This document shows, one piece after another, positions 1 through 12,050 of a stretch of DNA of 64,000 nucleotides; positions within the stretch are counted from its first letter, which is position 1; each line of letters begins with the position of its first letter. The stretch covers positions 1 to 64,000 of the forward strand of contig JANBPT010000113.1 of the NCBI GenBank assembly GCA_027575765.1, in the 5' to 3' direction. Position numbers and translations under genes: made by a program. The notes beneath the pieces are model-generated. The model did not search any database. It had not been told where the DNA came from and was given only the letters and a program-made list of their open reading frames with translations. The stretch comes from Tieghemiomyces parasiticus. Lineage: Eukaryota; Kickxellomycota; Dimargaritomycetes; Dimargaritales; Dimargaritaceae.

Positions 1-247
1 TAATCACGGGTCCTCTAGGCTTGACCGTGCCAGCACGCGTAAGTTTGAAAGGTTTCGAATGTGTATTAACGACCAAACGGACGAGTCTCGCATGCCACTA
101 CAGATACGATGTACAGGGGGGGGGGCTTTGGGTAACGTAGACCACATGCAGTGCGGCAGGACAGAGGCGGTAGAGACAATAATGCTTCAATTGCGGGTCA
201 AGCGAGGCGGACTGATCATAAATACCTCGAATGGCCATGTGACTATA
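1..247. other. region downstream of the metacaspase gene
   Basis: Window edge, past the metacaspase stop codon. Contains a 10-base G run at 116-125. No gene seen. Confidence 0.55.
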
Positions 248-2283
248 CTACATGGTGAACACCTGGTTCATGTCCATGAGCCGTCCGGAGCTGAGTTGTG
301 GGACCTGCTTATACTTGCCCCTGAGGTACTGTCGCACGTTAGCCAGGACTTGCGAGTAGGTCTGGCGGTGGTTGTCGCGCAGGACCGAAACAAGGGCGTG
401 AGACATGGCTCCGGTGTTGCCCACGGCGTAGTTGTAAGTGTCGGCCGAGGTTTGGGAATCGGCGCATCTGTTGGGTAGAGGAGAGGGCGGAGTTGGAGCG
501 AAAGGAGGGTTGTCATGGTGTTAGTAGGAGGTACCTCTTCAGACTATACGGTTATTATGCACAATGGCAAAAAAAAACAAGTAAAAGCTAATGTCAATAT
601 GAAGTGCGTCACTGCGTTACAACTTCCTCCTCCCGACCAAAAATGGACCAAACTTACCCGCTAAACATGATTACGTCGCCCATACTGCTCTTCAGCTGTT
701 TCTGCTTATTCTGGATCTTAGATCCACTAACGGCTGTCTTGAGGCCAGAGAAAATAGACTTGCCGGCGGACATAACGTCGCCCGCCAGGTACTTTTTACC
801 GGCCGCGACGATAGATGAAGTGGCCAGTTCGGAAATCTGGTTCTGCACCAACCGGCCTTGGTGATCATAGACGAACGGCAGGTCCAATGCCGTACCGGAA
901 TGGCAGGAATCAAACACCGCGGTGAGTCGACACCCCTGGGGCAGCGGACGGACCATGATGGCGTTCATTTCGTCGTCGGTTATTTGGCCGGCGGTCTTGT
1001 AGTCCACGGGCAGAATAGTTTCGTCGTAGCCGTCAATCTCATCGCCCGTGGTGTCGGTGGTCTGGCTGCCGTGTCCGCTGAAGTGGAAGAAGAATGAGTC
1101 GTTGGGCCGGGCGTCGGACACCAGCCACTTCATGGCCCGGGTCATGTTGGCCCGTGTGGGCATGTTGCGCGGGTCTTTGCTGTCGTCGGTGAGTATGACC
1201 ATGTCGCACTCGCGAAAGTTGAAAAACTCAATGAGGAAGCGCTTAATATTGACCACGTCATTCAGGCAGCCTTGGAGAATTACCAAAGGGTGGGAAGAGG
1301 CACGTGGGGTGGGGGTTAATTGGCAAGGGGTGTGTATAATACAGGAAACACAAGGATAGGCGGGAGTGAGTGAGTGAGTGGTTGTTGGATGGGACAAAAG
1401 GATGGGGGTTGAGGTGTATTAGGGAGGGCCGGTCTCATTACGCCTACCGAGCCCACACCGGAAAATAATTGGCCCGGGATGCACTTCACTGCACAACAAA
1501 AGGGGGAGGTAACGCTATTCTCTACGTACATGGTGGCTGTGCACTCACACATGTACAGGGTTAACATTATCTGGTCCAAAGCTTACCTTTGAGTGCCTGG
1601 GGCTGGCCAATGTAATTGATACCGATGAGCAAGGCCCGACGGCGACCAGTGAGCTGCGATTGCTGGACGTGGCCAGCCTGCTGGTAGAGATTATTGACCT
1701 GGGGGTTCGCACTCATGGCTCCGTTGGGAGCTAGTGTCTGGGGCGGACGATTAGTCACACGAGGCGGCTGAGCGGGTGGTTGTTGTTGTTGCTGCTGCTG
1801 CTGCTGCTGTGGCGGGTAACCACCACCCATATTTCCTGGAGGCGGCGGATACGCGTCGTTTCCGCCGCTGGGAGGGCCGTACGGTGATGGGGGAAAGTTG
1901 GTGTTACTGGGTGGGTAGCCGCCAGGACCACCACCGCCGCTGCCGGGAGGACCGTACGGGCTCGGAGGGTAGTTGTTATTATTTGGGGGGTAGGATGGAG
2001 GACCGGGTGGACCACCAAAACCGCCCGGCATCGGGTAGCCCCCACCACCACCATCATGGCTGCCGGGCATGGGAACGTTGAATCCGGGCATACCACCGCC
2101 ACCGCCGTACGCGTCACCGTCGGGGGCTGGGAAGCCGGGTCCGCCAGAGCCGCCGTAGGGATTCGGCGGGTAGCCCCCACCGCCGTTACCCCCAGGCATG
2201 GGAGGGTACCCGCCACCGCCCTGTTGATTGGGTGGCGGGTAGGGTGGTTGCTGTTGCTGGTTATACTGCTGACCGGGGTACAT
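248..2283 (-). CDS. MCA1: type I metacaspase with Pro/Gly/Gln-rich prodomain
   Basis: Caspase-fold cysteine peptidase that cleaves after Arg/Lys, with roles in fungal cell death and protein quality control. I read three exons: 2283-1587, 1270-658 and 467-248, giving 509 aa; donors are GTAAGC and GTAAGT, and all phases join. Residues 1-200 are a low-complexity prodomain of YPP, GGG and NNNN stretches, with a polyQ run near 163-173 encoded by CAG/CAA at about 1783-1812. The peptidase domain begins at the RRRALLIGINY segment at the end of exon 1. The catalytic His is H299 in HFSGHG and the catalytic Cys is C355 in FDSCHSG. The last exon carries the conserved SADT and GAMSHAL segments that end metacaspases, so the domain is complete. 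The first ATG at 2283 opens the prodomain directly. Family assignment is firm; the exact regulatory role is inferred from the family. Confidence 0.93.
1271..1586 (-). other. metacaspase intron 1 (316 nt)
   Basis: Donor GTAAGC directly after the codon start for Gly233, acceptor AAG at 1272-1271. It interrupts the ALKG/CLND junction that is continuous in all metacaspases. No other feature is seen inside it. Confidence 0.85.
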
Positions 2284-3697
2284 GGCTAACGGCCGGTTGG
2301 ATGTGAAAAAGTTGAAAGCTTGTGCGCAACTGAAATGGGTAAAGTGGGGCTATTTCGGGATACAAACGACCGAAATCAATAAATATGTCCGTATATTTAT
2401 ATATAGAGAGAGAGACTGGAAATCGAGGAAATGAGTTACAGGCGTGGGGCAAGTGAGGATTTGGAACTGGGTAACCGTCAAGGAGCAGTGAGGCCCCAGT
2501 AATATAGATGGTGATGTGTGCGAGTCCAGTGGTGCAAGGTGAACATTAGCCTGGAGACTGGGTTAAAAAAACCCCTACAGTAAAGTGGGAACGTGAGGGG
2601 CGGGTTACTACAGGCTCAACCACTGCAACCCAGGTCACGTTCCTCGATCTACAATCCCCTGGACGTGCGCAGCAGCTGCCAAGCCCTGTCGTACATATAC
2701 ATACAAAGCACGAACGATGTAGAGTGAGAGTGGAAGTAGATCCGCCAATCGGAGCCACGCTGGATTGTACGCGGTTGAATGAAGATGGCAGCATTGGACG
2801 TGGTGGCGTATCAATCCGTATGAAATCAGCAGGTCGGTAAAGAATCAAAGACAATACGGCCACAGGGCCCTCCGAGCGAAAGTCGGAGTTCAGCGACGAA
2901 ATTTATAATAATCAAGCCATCGCCAAGCAGAAAGAGAATCTTCTAGCGCGTCTCGGCGGTCTAAATAGAAGTACGTTCGGCCAGCAAGGAAGTTACTTTT
3001 TAGGGCCTTACCGGAATGCGCCCTCTGTTGTGGAAACTGTGTCGATCCTTTAGGGCTATTCACTTTGCGCCAAAACTAGGCCTTATATTATTTTTTGATT
3101 ACAGTCGAGGCTGCATTGTTATTACTCCCCACTCCTCGTGTATATTGTGAAAGACTGGCCGGGTTACGATGATGCATTGTATCGGCTGGAGTTATACCGC
3201 CCCGCATTTGACCCTGGGATAAATCCACAACGAACTGAAAAATATTATTTTAAAATGCCGACCCGACAGCCCTCGGCCCAGTCGTGGTGATGGCGGGAAG
3301 GGGGCATTGGTCGGTCCGGGCGTCAAAACACGGGGGCCGACCCCAACTAGGTAATCGATGCCCCTGTGACCTCCCAGTTAGCCGTCGTGCCCTGGTAGGA
3401 GATAATCCAGGATTGAAGGTGGTTGCCGTTTATTGGTATGCAACCCAGATGCGAGTGTAGCGAAGGGGATAGATCAGGTATGCAAATGGTACAGGGTAAG
3501 AATGGGCATGAGTCCGTAGGGGGGAGGAGGGTAGCAGTAGAAGTTGAGAAAGTATCGAGGAACCTTTCCCCCCCCCATACATACACAGTGGGATGCAGCA
3601 TTGGGTAAAGGAATGGGAGAGGCGATGATAACGATAGCACTAGTCATATACAAGGTAAAGAATTGGAGGGGGGAGTTAATCGAGCCAACGGCGGCCT
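2284..3697. other. intergenic region upstream of the metacaspase gene
   Basis: About 1.4 kb between the metacaspase start and the 3' end of the F-box gene, both on the minus strand. It holds a short GA repeat at about 2403-2415 and a 9-base C run at 3568-3576. The open frames here are short and lack recognisable domains. No RNA gene seen. Confidence 0.6.
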
Positions 3698-5938
3698 TCA
3701 GCGCAACGTTGAAGCCGCAGAGCGCGCTGGACCTTTCATCTGACTCCACCAGCTCCGCAACGACGCCAGGGACGGGGAGGCACGCGCGGTACGGTGGGGA
3801 CCACCTACCGTCGCCGAAGGCTGGGAGGGGGCAGCGACGTCCTCGTGGCGACTGCTGCTGCCACTGTGGCCTGCATCGGCGCCATGGGTGACGGCGTCCA
3901 GGGTAATGTTTAGGTCTAGGTCCAGGTCCAAGTCGGCCAGGTGGTCAAGATTGCTAAAGATGGACGGTTCGAACTCGCGTAGCCCAACGGAAGTGATGGA
4001 GAGGGGCCGACCGGACGGGGGTAAGGGAAGTGGCTGGTGTAGATGGTCGAAAATCGGCGGGGACCCGTCAACCCCTGCTTCCTCCACGTCCACGGCCGGC
4101 TGCGGGTCAAGTACTTCAATCGGGAGGGCTACGACGCTGGTTGTGGTGGCCGAATCCGTTTCGCGTGCCTCAGGCGCTGCCACCACAGAACTGGCATGTG
4201 AGGAGGCCGAAGACGCCGGGGACCGGGCGCTGCTGCTAGCGGTTGACAGGTACGGCGAAGGCTGGGCCCGAAGACTGTCGGCGGGGGAGACCTCCGTGGC
4301 AGCCGTCGTGGTGGTAGCTGACATGGCGCTCCGAGCCTCCGGGTCGATCGGTCGTACTTCTGCCGCCGACGCGACCACCGGGGGGACGGCCCGCGCGAGA
4401 AGGAACCCCGCCGCCACGGGATCAGGCCCGCGGCGGGCATTGACGTGCGACGTGACAATGGGCAGATAGTTATCCAGAATCGGCCGGTCACGAATGTCCC
4501 GGTAGATGGCCTTGAGCGCGGCGGGTGTGTATACTTGCTTCTTGTAGCTGCCCTGCACCAGCTTTATGAAGTACTGGCAGCTCATCTTGTTTCGCACCGA
4601 GTCGTTGCGGAACTCGCGGTCAATAAAGAGGAACGTCCATAGCATCGAGTAGATAGTATCCGTCGCCTCCTTGCTGCTGCTCAGAATTAAAAAGTCTGGG
4701 TTACTTTGGCAGTACTCTTCGGCCAGGCCGTACACAATCTCATCGAGCCGGACCATGTTGACCGGGGTGTGGTGCTGGCGGAGGCGTTTTCTAGTAAGGG
4801 ATAGATGCGCAGGGTAGGGAGTATGGAAAGATAAAAGCCTGGCGGTGAGGGACGGAGGGGGGACATTTTCACCACTTGGTCTAATGATTGTAGGCCATAT
4901 CTGAGTAACCTATGGGGATAAACCTCTGTAAACTTACCGGAGCGCGCGCAGGAGTGACATGTTGGCGTATGGGTATACCCGGAGCAGGTGACGGTAAGCA
5001 TGGAGGGCGGGGAACCGCCAGGTAATGCACACCTGGGAACAAGCGATGAGGTCACGCGGGGCGTCGACATAGCGGAACACCCTGTAAATGATCTCACGCG
5101 GCAAACTGGCCATGTTGGGCGCCGCGCGCCAGGTACCAGCGGCGGAGGTCATCATCCCGGCGGCAGCAGGGGTCGGACTGGCCGCAATATCCCTGTCAGA
5201 ATCCTCCATCGAGCGCAGCGAATTGGCCACCGAGGACGGCGTGGTCAAGGTCGCCGAGGCTGTGGACCCGGTCAGAAGAATACGGGCAGAGGCCAACTGC
5301 TCGGGGTCCTCAGCAGGGGTGTGGATCACCCGGAAGTTCGGATAGGGATTGGTGGCCAACGAACCGTTGCCCGTCACGCCCTCGGTGCCGTGACTGCGCC
5401 GACGAGCGGCACTATCGGCGCCACGTTTCTCCGGAGACAAGGATGTCAATTTCTTGGTAATTTCGCTCAGCGACGGGATACTGCGCGGGGTAAGCGAGCG
5501 GAACCGGCGGCGTGGCGAGGCGCCCCGGGTCTCTGCCGGAGTAGGCGCCGCGAGCGTCACCGGAGGCACGGTGCCCGGAGCCGTGGCGGCAGTGGGGATG
5601 GTAGGCGGAGGAATGTCGGCGGGCGGGGCCGTGTTTAGGGTGACGGTGGTCGGGATAGGCATGGACACGTGGCGCACGCCGAGCAAGCGCATATTTCCAA
5701 TGGTCCGCTCGCCCTCGGCTGCCACCGCTGCAACTGGCGCGGGCAGCCGCGGGGCGTGTGGGGTTGGTAGGTTGGCCACAGGCAGGTTTGGTACGGGACT
5801 GAGGGCTGAGGTCGGCGTGTAGAGCGGTGTGGTTCCGCCGGTTCCCTGCGGCTGCAACGAGTGGCGCGGGGGTCGGAAAGTGCGGCCGATACCGCCAAGG
5901 CCGAGGCTATGACGGCCGGGTCGACGTGGCTGTTCCAT
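3698..5938 (-). CDS. F-box protein with partial Sec7-like region
   Basis: Likely SCF substrate adaptor. Two exons: 5938-4938 and 4790-3698 (donor GTAAGT, acceptor CTAG), giving 697 aa. Residues 1-275 are Pro/Ser/Thr/Ala-rich and probably disordered. An F-box lies at about 277-320 (SLPREIIYRVFRYVD with the C..V...W pattern). Residues about 378-436 resemble the C-terminal half of a Sec7 domain: DTIYSMLW, then RNDSVRNKMSCQYFIKL, then AIYRDIRDRPI. The order F-box then Sec7 is that of animal FBXO8. I do not see the N-terminal half of Sec7 with the glutamic finger, so nucleotide exchange on Arf is unlikely. The C-terminal 260 residues are low complexity, including a DLDLDLDLN run. The start was placed at the ATG at 5938; the frame is open further upstream, but that sequence looks like a leader. 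F-box call is good, Sec7 call moderate. Confidence 0.8.
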
Positions 5939-8509
5939 AGTGAGGGAGCGTGGGGGTGGAGAAGTGGTGCGCCTTGAAGTGGGAATGGTCGACCGGCTGA
6001 GAGATGAGAATGTGACCAATGCGAGGAATGGTAAGGGGATATGGACGCGTCGTTTCGAATGGGGGCGCGGGACCATAAACAAAGTGATACAAGGCTATGT
6101 AAAGACAGCTGGTAGGCCCGGGTCAGGTGACGCTAGCTATTGGGGTCACAGGTTATCAGGGCAACGAGATAAAGCAGACGGTGCGATGGCAACGCGAAGG
6201 ATAAGAAGGCGAACAAGGTGAAGGCGTGAGGCGGTAGAAACAGGACGGGTCGGGCAGCTAGGGGAGCGAAAAACGTAAACAATCCTGCTCGGGACGATCC
6301 AATGGGAGGAAAGGACGCGGGCTGTCAGAACGCGTATGATAGAGCGAATGCAAGCACTATGGGGACTGCGCAGCGTTGAACGGAGGGAGAAAACCACACT
6401 GCAATACCCGGCATAAAGTAGCTTGATAATCTAAACGCGAGCGGTTGGTGGGGGGGGGGTTCAATAAGGGCAGACATCGACGGGGGAGGGGACGCAGCCC
6501 TGTCAATTTATACCGACGGGTTAACGGGGAGGGAGTAGTGACTGGTTAGTCAGCCTCGACCTTCCAGAGGGCCAAATTCAGCTAGCCGAGGAGGCCCCAG
6601 AAGGGAGGGGCGGGGGCAACTACCCATCAGGGGCGCCCACTGCCATCTCTTCCGCCACAGGCCAGCCCCGATGACTCGAGACATTGGAGCAATGAGGGGC
6701 TGTGGCCGGTAGGGCACACAAAAGCGTTAGGGGCGTATTGGGACGGGGGAAGGGGCCGGGCAAGAAACCCTCACCGCACCCGCCAAAGTAGAAGGGGATG
6801 GCGTCGAGGTTTCAACTGACGGTTAAACGTGGCGATGACCGTCCCAAAGTGTTCACCAAGGCATGCGCCAAAGGCATCGTTTCATAATCATGGAGCCTTT
6901 GACCCTAGATACCGCTAGGTAACCTAGCTGGGCCACCTACGCCAATCCCTTCCTGATGAGGCTGTTGCCTAGGTTATGGCCAGACAAGTAACACCGGTTT
7001 GGCTTCGACATGAGAGCTCTCTGGGTTGATGTCTATCGAAGCCAAGCATGACTCGACGGCACAGGCAACGGAGACATGGATATTGCAATTATAAAAACAA
7101 CTGTCACTCAGTCCTCCTAGGGCCCCTAGACCACCCAGCTGTCGGGCTATGGGACTTTCCCCGTCACGTTCTAATTGGCAATTGTCGTGGCACTGGTCTT
7201 CGGTCGAAATAATACCCATGGTCACCCTGACACGCGCAAACTATCCAACGGTCAAGTGAGGAGATAAACTCGGCGTCGCCGCAACCTAAGTCCCTGACAC
7301 AAAATCGTTGCTGATGTCCTTTCTTCCTTCTGGTCAATCCACCACGTCAACCGAAGCTGATCTATACTTCCTACCCTAACTGACCATACCTAATGAACAT
7401 GGAATTGTCCCCGGTACTATCGTAAATTATAGGAGAGAGCCAGATACCCTATCCCTTGAAAGTTCCCTGGGTTATCGAGGTGAAGCTGAGCAATCCCTAT
7501 GGTACCTACCTAAAGGAAGGCCCTACAGTGGACGTGGTGGGGCCCCAAGGCCAGTATGGGCATTGTTTAAGCGCGTAGGCCTACGGCCATCCCTGAGAGG
7601 TTCCCTGCGTCGAAGAAGTAACCAAGGGTGGATCTTTTATCCCCAAGCGATGTATAAATGAGAGGCAGTCGTATGGCTCGGGGCCAGCGACGCCAGGGTG
7701 GCACCTATGCAGGTGGTCTCCCAGTTTCATGAGTAAGTCGATGGCTAGCCAAGTAGGGACAGACGCCGTATTCCTGTGGTCAAAACCACCAAGATAACCA
7801 GTCAAAATGGGATAACACAAGAGGCCGTGGGCTGCTAAGCAATTCCCGCCGTCTCTGTATTTAGTTTTGATGCCATCGGAGACTCATCCGAGCTACCCTA
7901 TAGAGCAGCAGGGGGGGGGTAGGAGAGCACCGTAAGGGCTCACTCAGGGTTCTGATCCGATGCCCAGATGGTGGGGGGGGGTTTGCAATTGAGGCATTGC
8001 CCGCTTTTATCACGTGACTATAAATCGCCCAGTCACTCGTTGCTAATCCTGGTATTATAGAGCCTACCGTTGGCCTCTAAGGCAACTTCCCAGTGGCGCA
8101 GGCCATAACAGCCCAGGGTCTGAATAGTCAACCTGCCGAAGTCTTTCGGTGCAAGGCACGATAATACTAGCCTTCCCAGCCGCCTGGCTGTTCGCCTCCC
8201 CCTCTTTTTTTTATTACGTGTAGCTCAGCGTGATTCCGTCCCAGGCTCGATCGCCCACCAACCCCTCAGACACTCGTCCATCTGCAACTGATCTGACCCG
8301 GCTACTTTTCGGGTCCCGCCCTTCCTGATCGACTTGGTCTTTGGATCATCTGGATTTTTGTAAGCTTTTTCGTCTCGCATTACTAACATCGTGGCCACTT
8401 CCCCTCGAAACCCCGTCGCGTAGATCCTCTTTCATATCTGCCCTCCTTTCTAACCCGCATTCTTCTAGGTATCCGTTTCCTGCCTTCACTTGCCTCATCT
8501 ACTCTGGCC
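5939..8509. other. 2.6 kb gene-free divergent upstream region
   Basis: Lies between the divergent F-box and eIF3d genes. It contains G runs of 9-10 at 6450-6459, 7911-7919 and 7973-7981, and a TCACGTGA site followed at once by TATAAAT at 8010-8025. Small open frames are present (for example 6974-7225 and 7581-7820, minus) but show no domain or signal. No tRNA or repeat family recognised. Confidence 0.6.
8010..8025 (+). promoter_or_regulatory. E-box palindrome TCACGTGA plus TATA-like element
   Basis: TCACGTGA at 8010-8017 is followed by TATAAAT at 8019-8025, about 490 bases before the eIF3d ATG. CACGTG is the core bound by bHLH regulators such as Cbf1/USF. The same 8-mer recurs upstream of three other plus-strand genes here. 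Function is inferred. Confidence 0.5.
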
Positions 8510-10222
8510 ATGGCGCTCCCGCACTTCAAACTCCACGATGTCTCCGAGAACGAGAGCGGCTGGGGTCCGTTGACCACCCAGAAGCTCGAGCAGTTCGCTG
8601 ATATCCCCTACACACCCTACAGCAAGAGTGACAAGCTGGGCCGTGTGGCCGACTGGTACGAGGCCGAGAACACGACCGGCCGCGACCAGCGGATGCGCAA
8701 CCGCCGTCTGGAGCAGTACCAGGGCTATGGCGGCGGCACCACTTCCGTGTTTGCCCAGCAGCAGGACGACGACGAGGGTTCTTTCTCCCTGGTTGAAAAC
8801 CGTTCGGCGAACGTCAAGCGCAATATGGGCCGCGGTGCTGGCGGCCGGGGCGGTCAGCGCGGTGGTGCCGCCGGCGCGCGCGGACGGGGTCTCCAGCGGC
8901 TCGGGGCCGGGGGCCGTGGTGGTGCACACAGCACTCGTGGGGGTCATATGAACAATGGTCGCCGCCGCTTCGGCTGGCGCGATTTTGACCGCCCGCACCA
9001 CGTGCGGTACGCTACCGTCACCGTGGGCGAGGACTGGAACGTGGTGGAGGAGATTGAGTTCCATCGCATGAGCCGCCTACAGTACGAGGTGGAGGAGCCT
9101 ACCGATGTGGCCCTGTGCGGCCACGTGAGCCCCTACACCAAATTAGCCGACCGGATCAACGTGCGCACCGAGCAGCCCCTGCGCCGTTCCGAATATGTGC
9201 ACTACGATGTCAGCGCCAGCGACGACCCCATCATTGAGCGCCTGGCCCGCGAGAACAAGGCCCAGGTCTTCGCTACCGACGCTGTGCTTTCCATCCTCAT
9301 GTGCACCACCCGTACCGTCTACCCGTGGGACATTGTGGTCAACCGTGTCGGCGACAAGCTGTACCTCGACAAGCGCCCGCGCGGCCCACTCGACTACCTC
9401 ACCGTCAACGAGAACGCCGCCGACCCGCCCGTGGACTCCAAGGACAAGGACAATGTCAATACCCCTAGCGCTCTGGCCTACGAGGCCACGCGTGTCAACC
9501 ACGAGTTCGCCCTGCAGGTTGTGGACACCAAGCAGCGCATCGACCTGGCCCAGCCCAACCCGTTCCACGAGGAGGGTGCCACCGAGAAGCCAGCGCCCGC
9601 GGCCTACCGCTACCGCATGTTTGACATTTCGACCTTCAAGGGCGACGGTGACGCCGTCCAGGTGGCCAAGCCTTGCCACCTGGTAGTGCGCTCGCAGCTG
9701 GATGCCGCCCTCACGGGCACGACGGCGGCCAGCGCGACCTTTACAATCCTGCATGCTCTCAACCAGTCGGACATTCGTGCCCCTGGAAACGGCGGCGCCC
9801 TGGACTGGCGCAAGAAGCTGGACACGGCGCGCGGTGCGGTGGTGGCCACCGAGATCAAGAATAACAACGCCAAGCTGGCCCGCTGGGCCTTGGAAGGTAT
9901 CGTGGCTGGTGTCCCGCAGATCAAGTTTGGTTACGTGGCCCGCACCAACCCGCGTGACAGCAAGCGCCACGGCCTGCTGGGGGTCCAGAGTTTTAAGCCG
10001 GCTGAACTGGCCCGCCAGCTCAACGTGTCCATTCCTAACGCCTGGGGCGTCGTCAAGGCCGTCGTCGACCTATGCCTCCAGCTCCCCGAGGGCAAGTACG
10101 TCCTTGCCCGCGACCCCGTCAAGCCCGTACTCCGTATCTACGGTGTCCCGCTCGATACCTTTGAGAACGACGACGAGGAAGAGGAGGAGCAGGCCGACGG
10201 GTCCAAGCCCGAAACCGCCTAA
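8510..10222 (+). CDS. eIF3d: translation initiation factor eIF3 subunit D
   Basis: Peripheral subunit of the eIF3 complex on the 40S ribosome; in animals it can bind the mRNA cap for selective initiation. Single uninterrupted frame of 570 aa. The start is ATG at 8510 in strong context (GGCCATGG). The N-terminus has the family pattern SGWGP, then IPYTPYSKSDKLGRVADW. A Gly/Arg-rich stretch follows at about 106-145 (GRGAGGRGGQRGG). Next comes the conserved core: ATVTVGEDWNVVEEIEFHRM, then ATDAVLSILMCTTRTVYPWD, the insert NHEFALQVVD and the FGYVARTNPRDSKRH block. The C-terminus is acidic (NDDEEEEEQ). Length matches the family. eIF3d is missing from Saccharomyces, so its presence indicates a fuller eIF3. 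The lack of introns contrasts with the smaller genes nearby. Confidence 0.96.
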   Translation: MALPHFKLHDVSENESGWGPLTTQKLEQFADIPYTPYSKSDKLGRVADWYEAENTTGRDQRMRNRRLEQYQGYGGGTTSVFAQQQDDDEGSFSLVENRSANVKRNMGRGAGGRGGQRGGAAGARGRGLQRLGAGGRGGAHSTRGGHMNNGRRRFGWRDFDRPHHVRYATVTVGEDWNVVEEIEFHRMSRLQYEVEEPTDVALCGHVSPYTKLADRINVRTEQPLRRSEYVHYDVSASDDPIIERLARENKAQVFATDAVLSILMCTTRTVYPWDIVVNRVGDKLYLDKRPRGPLDYLTVNENAADPPVDSKDKDNVNTPSALAYEATRVNHEFALQVVDTKQRIDLAQPNPFHEEGATEKPAPAAYRYRMFDISTFKGDGDAVQVAKPCHLVVRSQLDAALTGTTAASATFTILHALNQSDIRAPGNGGALDWRKKLDTARGAVVATEIKNNNAKLARWALEGIVAGVPQIKFGYVARTNPRDSKRHGLLGVQSFKPAELARQLNVSIPNAWGVVKAVVDLCLQLPEGKYVLARDPVKPVLRIYGVPLDTFENDDEEEEEQADGSKPETA

Positions 10223-12050
10223 GCCAAAAAAATATAACATTGTTCATCCTACGGGGGCCCGCGTCCTCCTCCAACTCCACAGTGTGGTGGAAGGAATGGG
10301 GAGGGGTATGTTTAGTCCTGGTTATCTTGCCGTTCGCCACATTTTTTATACTTGTTGGATATATATACTCCCTCGCCTGGCGTTACCATCCTTTCCATGT
10401 TTATTTCGCCCTTATAAACCACATTTATTATAGACTCGCGCGTTGGCACGGGGAGAGGTTCGTCGCATTCTCGCGTGCGTGTAGTGTATCCCTGACACCC
10501 TGAGGTAACAACGCGGTGTGATAAGGTCTTCGTAATGTTCGATTCAATTGAAACGACAGCTGTGGTCGTAGCAACTTAGTGATGAAAAAGCATGTTTCAA
10601 AGATAGTCACATCATCTGGTGGCGATAGCCCTTGATAGTACATGTTATGGGTGAAGTTGTACAAAACTGTCAAGAACGCTACTGGGTGGGGGGGGGCAAG
10701 CGTTGGCAGGGAAAAATATGATTCAACGTTGAGATAGGAGAAGAAGAGAGAGAGGCAGGGTGGCCAAGGGTCATGGCTTGTTATTTCCTGTCTGCTGAGA
10801 AAAGAATCAGCCGTGTATAGGGGAAAGGGAGCGGGCAGCCCCCACCTTCGGGACGACGGCGCCAAAGGTCACTCGATATCCGTGCTACACTCTGTGAAGA
10901 TGGCCGGCGAAGTAAAGTGGGATGAGGGAAGGGTGAGGGGCAAGGGTGTCTTTGTCAAAAGATCAACTTCAATGTCTAATTACTCAGCCTGCCAGTCTAT
11001 CATTAAATGAAAACTCCGCTATAGTTTATGTGCCGTGCCAGACACGAGAGAAAGATGTTGATATGTCGGACAAGTCGCTTGGCGGCCTACGCACCGGTTT
11101 TGTGTCGTTGGCCGTCGTAGCGCGGGGCCTCACCGCGGCTGGTATTTTATAATGGGCCATCTCCAATATGCGGAAGGTAAGGGGCCTAGATAGGCGGGCG
11201 AATGCAGGGTGAGTTGTTAAAATAAAACACCGTTCTTCAGCGGTGGCCCTACCATCCTAAACCTAGAGGAGGAGAGAAGCTCGCTGGCTGACCATGGCAG
11301 GGGATAGTTGAAAGGGCTATTGGGCGAAGGCGGTCGCTATTAGCCAATAGATAGGGTGCTAACTCCACTATATGATCGGTAGACTATATTGAATTAGGGG
11401 CCCTGCGCCCGACTGTGAAGAGAGGAGAGGGGGGGGGGACATGACAAAGACGGGGAGGTTGATTAAGATGGCTACAATTACCTTGGTGCGTGGTGGACCA
11501 TCATACCTGCCAAGTTTCATAAAGAGACAGTCGGTACCTTCAATGTATGAGCGAAGCGCGGCAGGCTCTCGGCATAAGGCGTCCTGGCAACGTCTCGGCC
11601 CCGCCATCCTGGCCTTCAAGGCCAGTGAAGCTCCACCACACCAGTCCATCTCGGTAGGGGGTTGTATCCAAAGATCCAGTCCACCCTCCAGTCCATTCAC
11701 CCCCCTCTTACAAAGGAGAACGTCACAATGCAGGCATAATGGATCAATATGTTCTAGCGTAGACCGATGAAGCGGGGGAGGGGCGCGAAACAGCCTGGCC
11801 ATCAGGTACTGGCGCTGCGTTCTGTGCCAGTGTCGCACATTATAAAAGGCGAGCCGCACACCCCGTCTTCACTTACCCACCATCTCAACCTCACCCTGAT
11901 TCCCAGCCTCACCTTACCCACCTCCATTGCACCGTTCCTCAACCACACAAATTCCTCCCTATCTGTGTCCTCAAGCCCAAGTACCTTATCCTTAACGTAA
12001 CCCCTCCTCTCAGCCACATTCCATTTCCACACCATTACCTATCACTCATC
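10223..12050. other. intergenic region between eIF3d and the small secreted protein gene
   Basis: 1.8 kb without a supported gene. G runs occur at 10688-10696 and 11429-11438. A minus-strand open frame at 11368-11859 overlaps plus-strand frames of similar length and resembles no family. The last 200 bases are the pyrimidine-rich leader of the next gene. Confidence 0.6.
11841..11848 (+). promoter_or_regulatory. TATA box of the small secreted protein gene
   Basis: TATAAAAG at 11841-11848 is a strong TATA match 203 bases before the ATG at 12051. It is followed by a C/T-rich, ATG-poor leader, as expected for a highly expressed fungal gene with a long 5' UTR. Role is inferred from position. Confidence 0.55.

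Noticed and set aside
8215..8265. TAGCTCAG followed by a GGCTCGA-like box, resembling Pol III A and B boxes
   Set aside because: The boxes are too close together and no cloverleaf forms; it lies in the eIF3d leader region.
9143..9970. Long antisense open frames over eIF3d (and similar ones over Drs1, GH16, the kinase and BRCA2)
   Set aside because: These are shadows caused by GC-rich third positions; translations are low complexity and unlike any protein.
11368..11859. 163-codon minus-strand open frame
   Set aside because: No domain or signal, overlaps similar frames on the other strand and lies over the promoter of the secreted protein gene.
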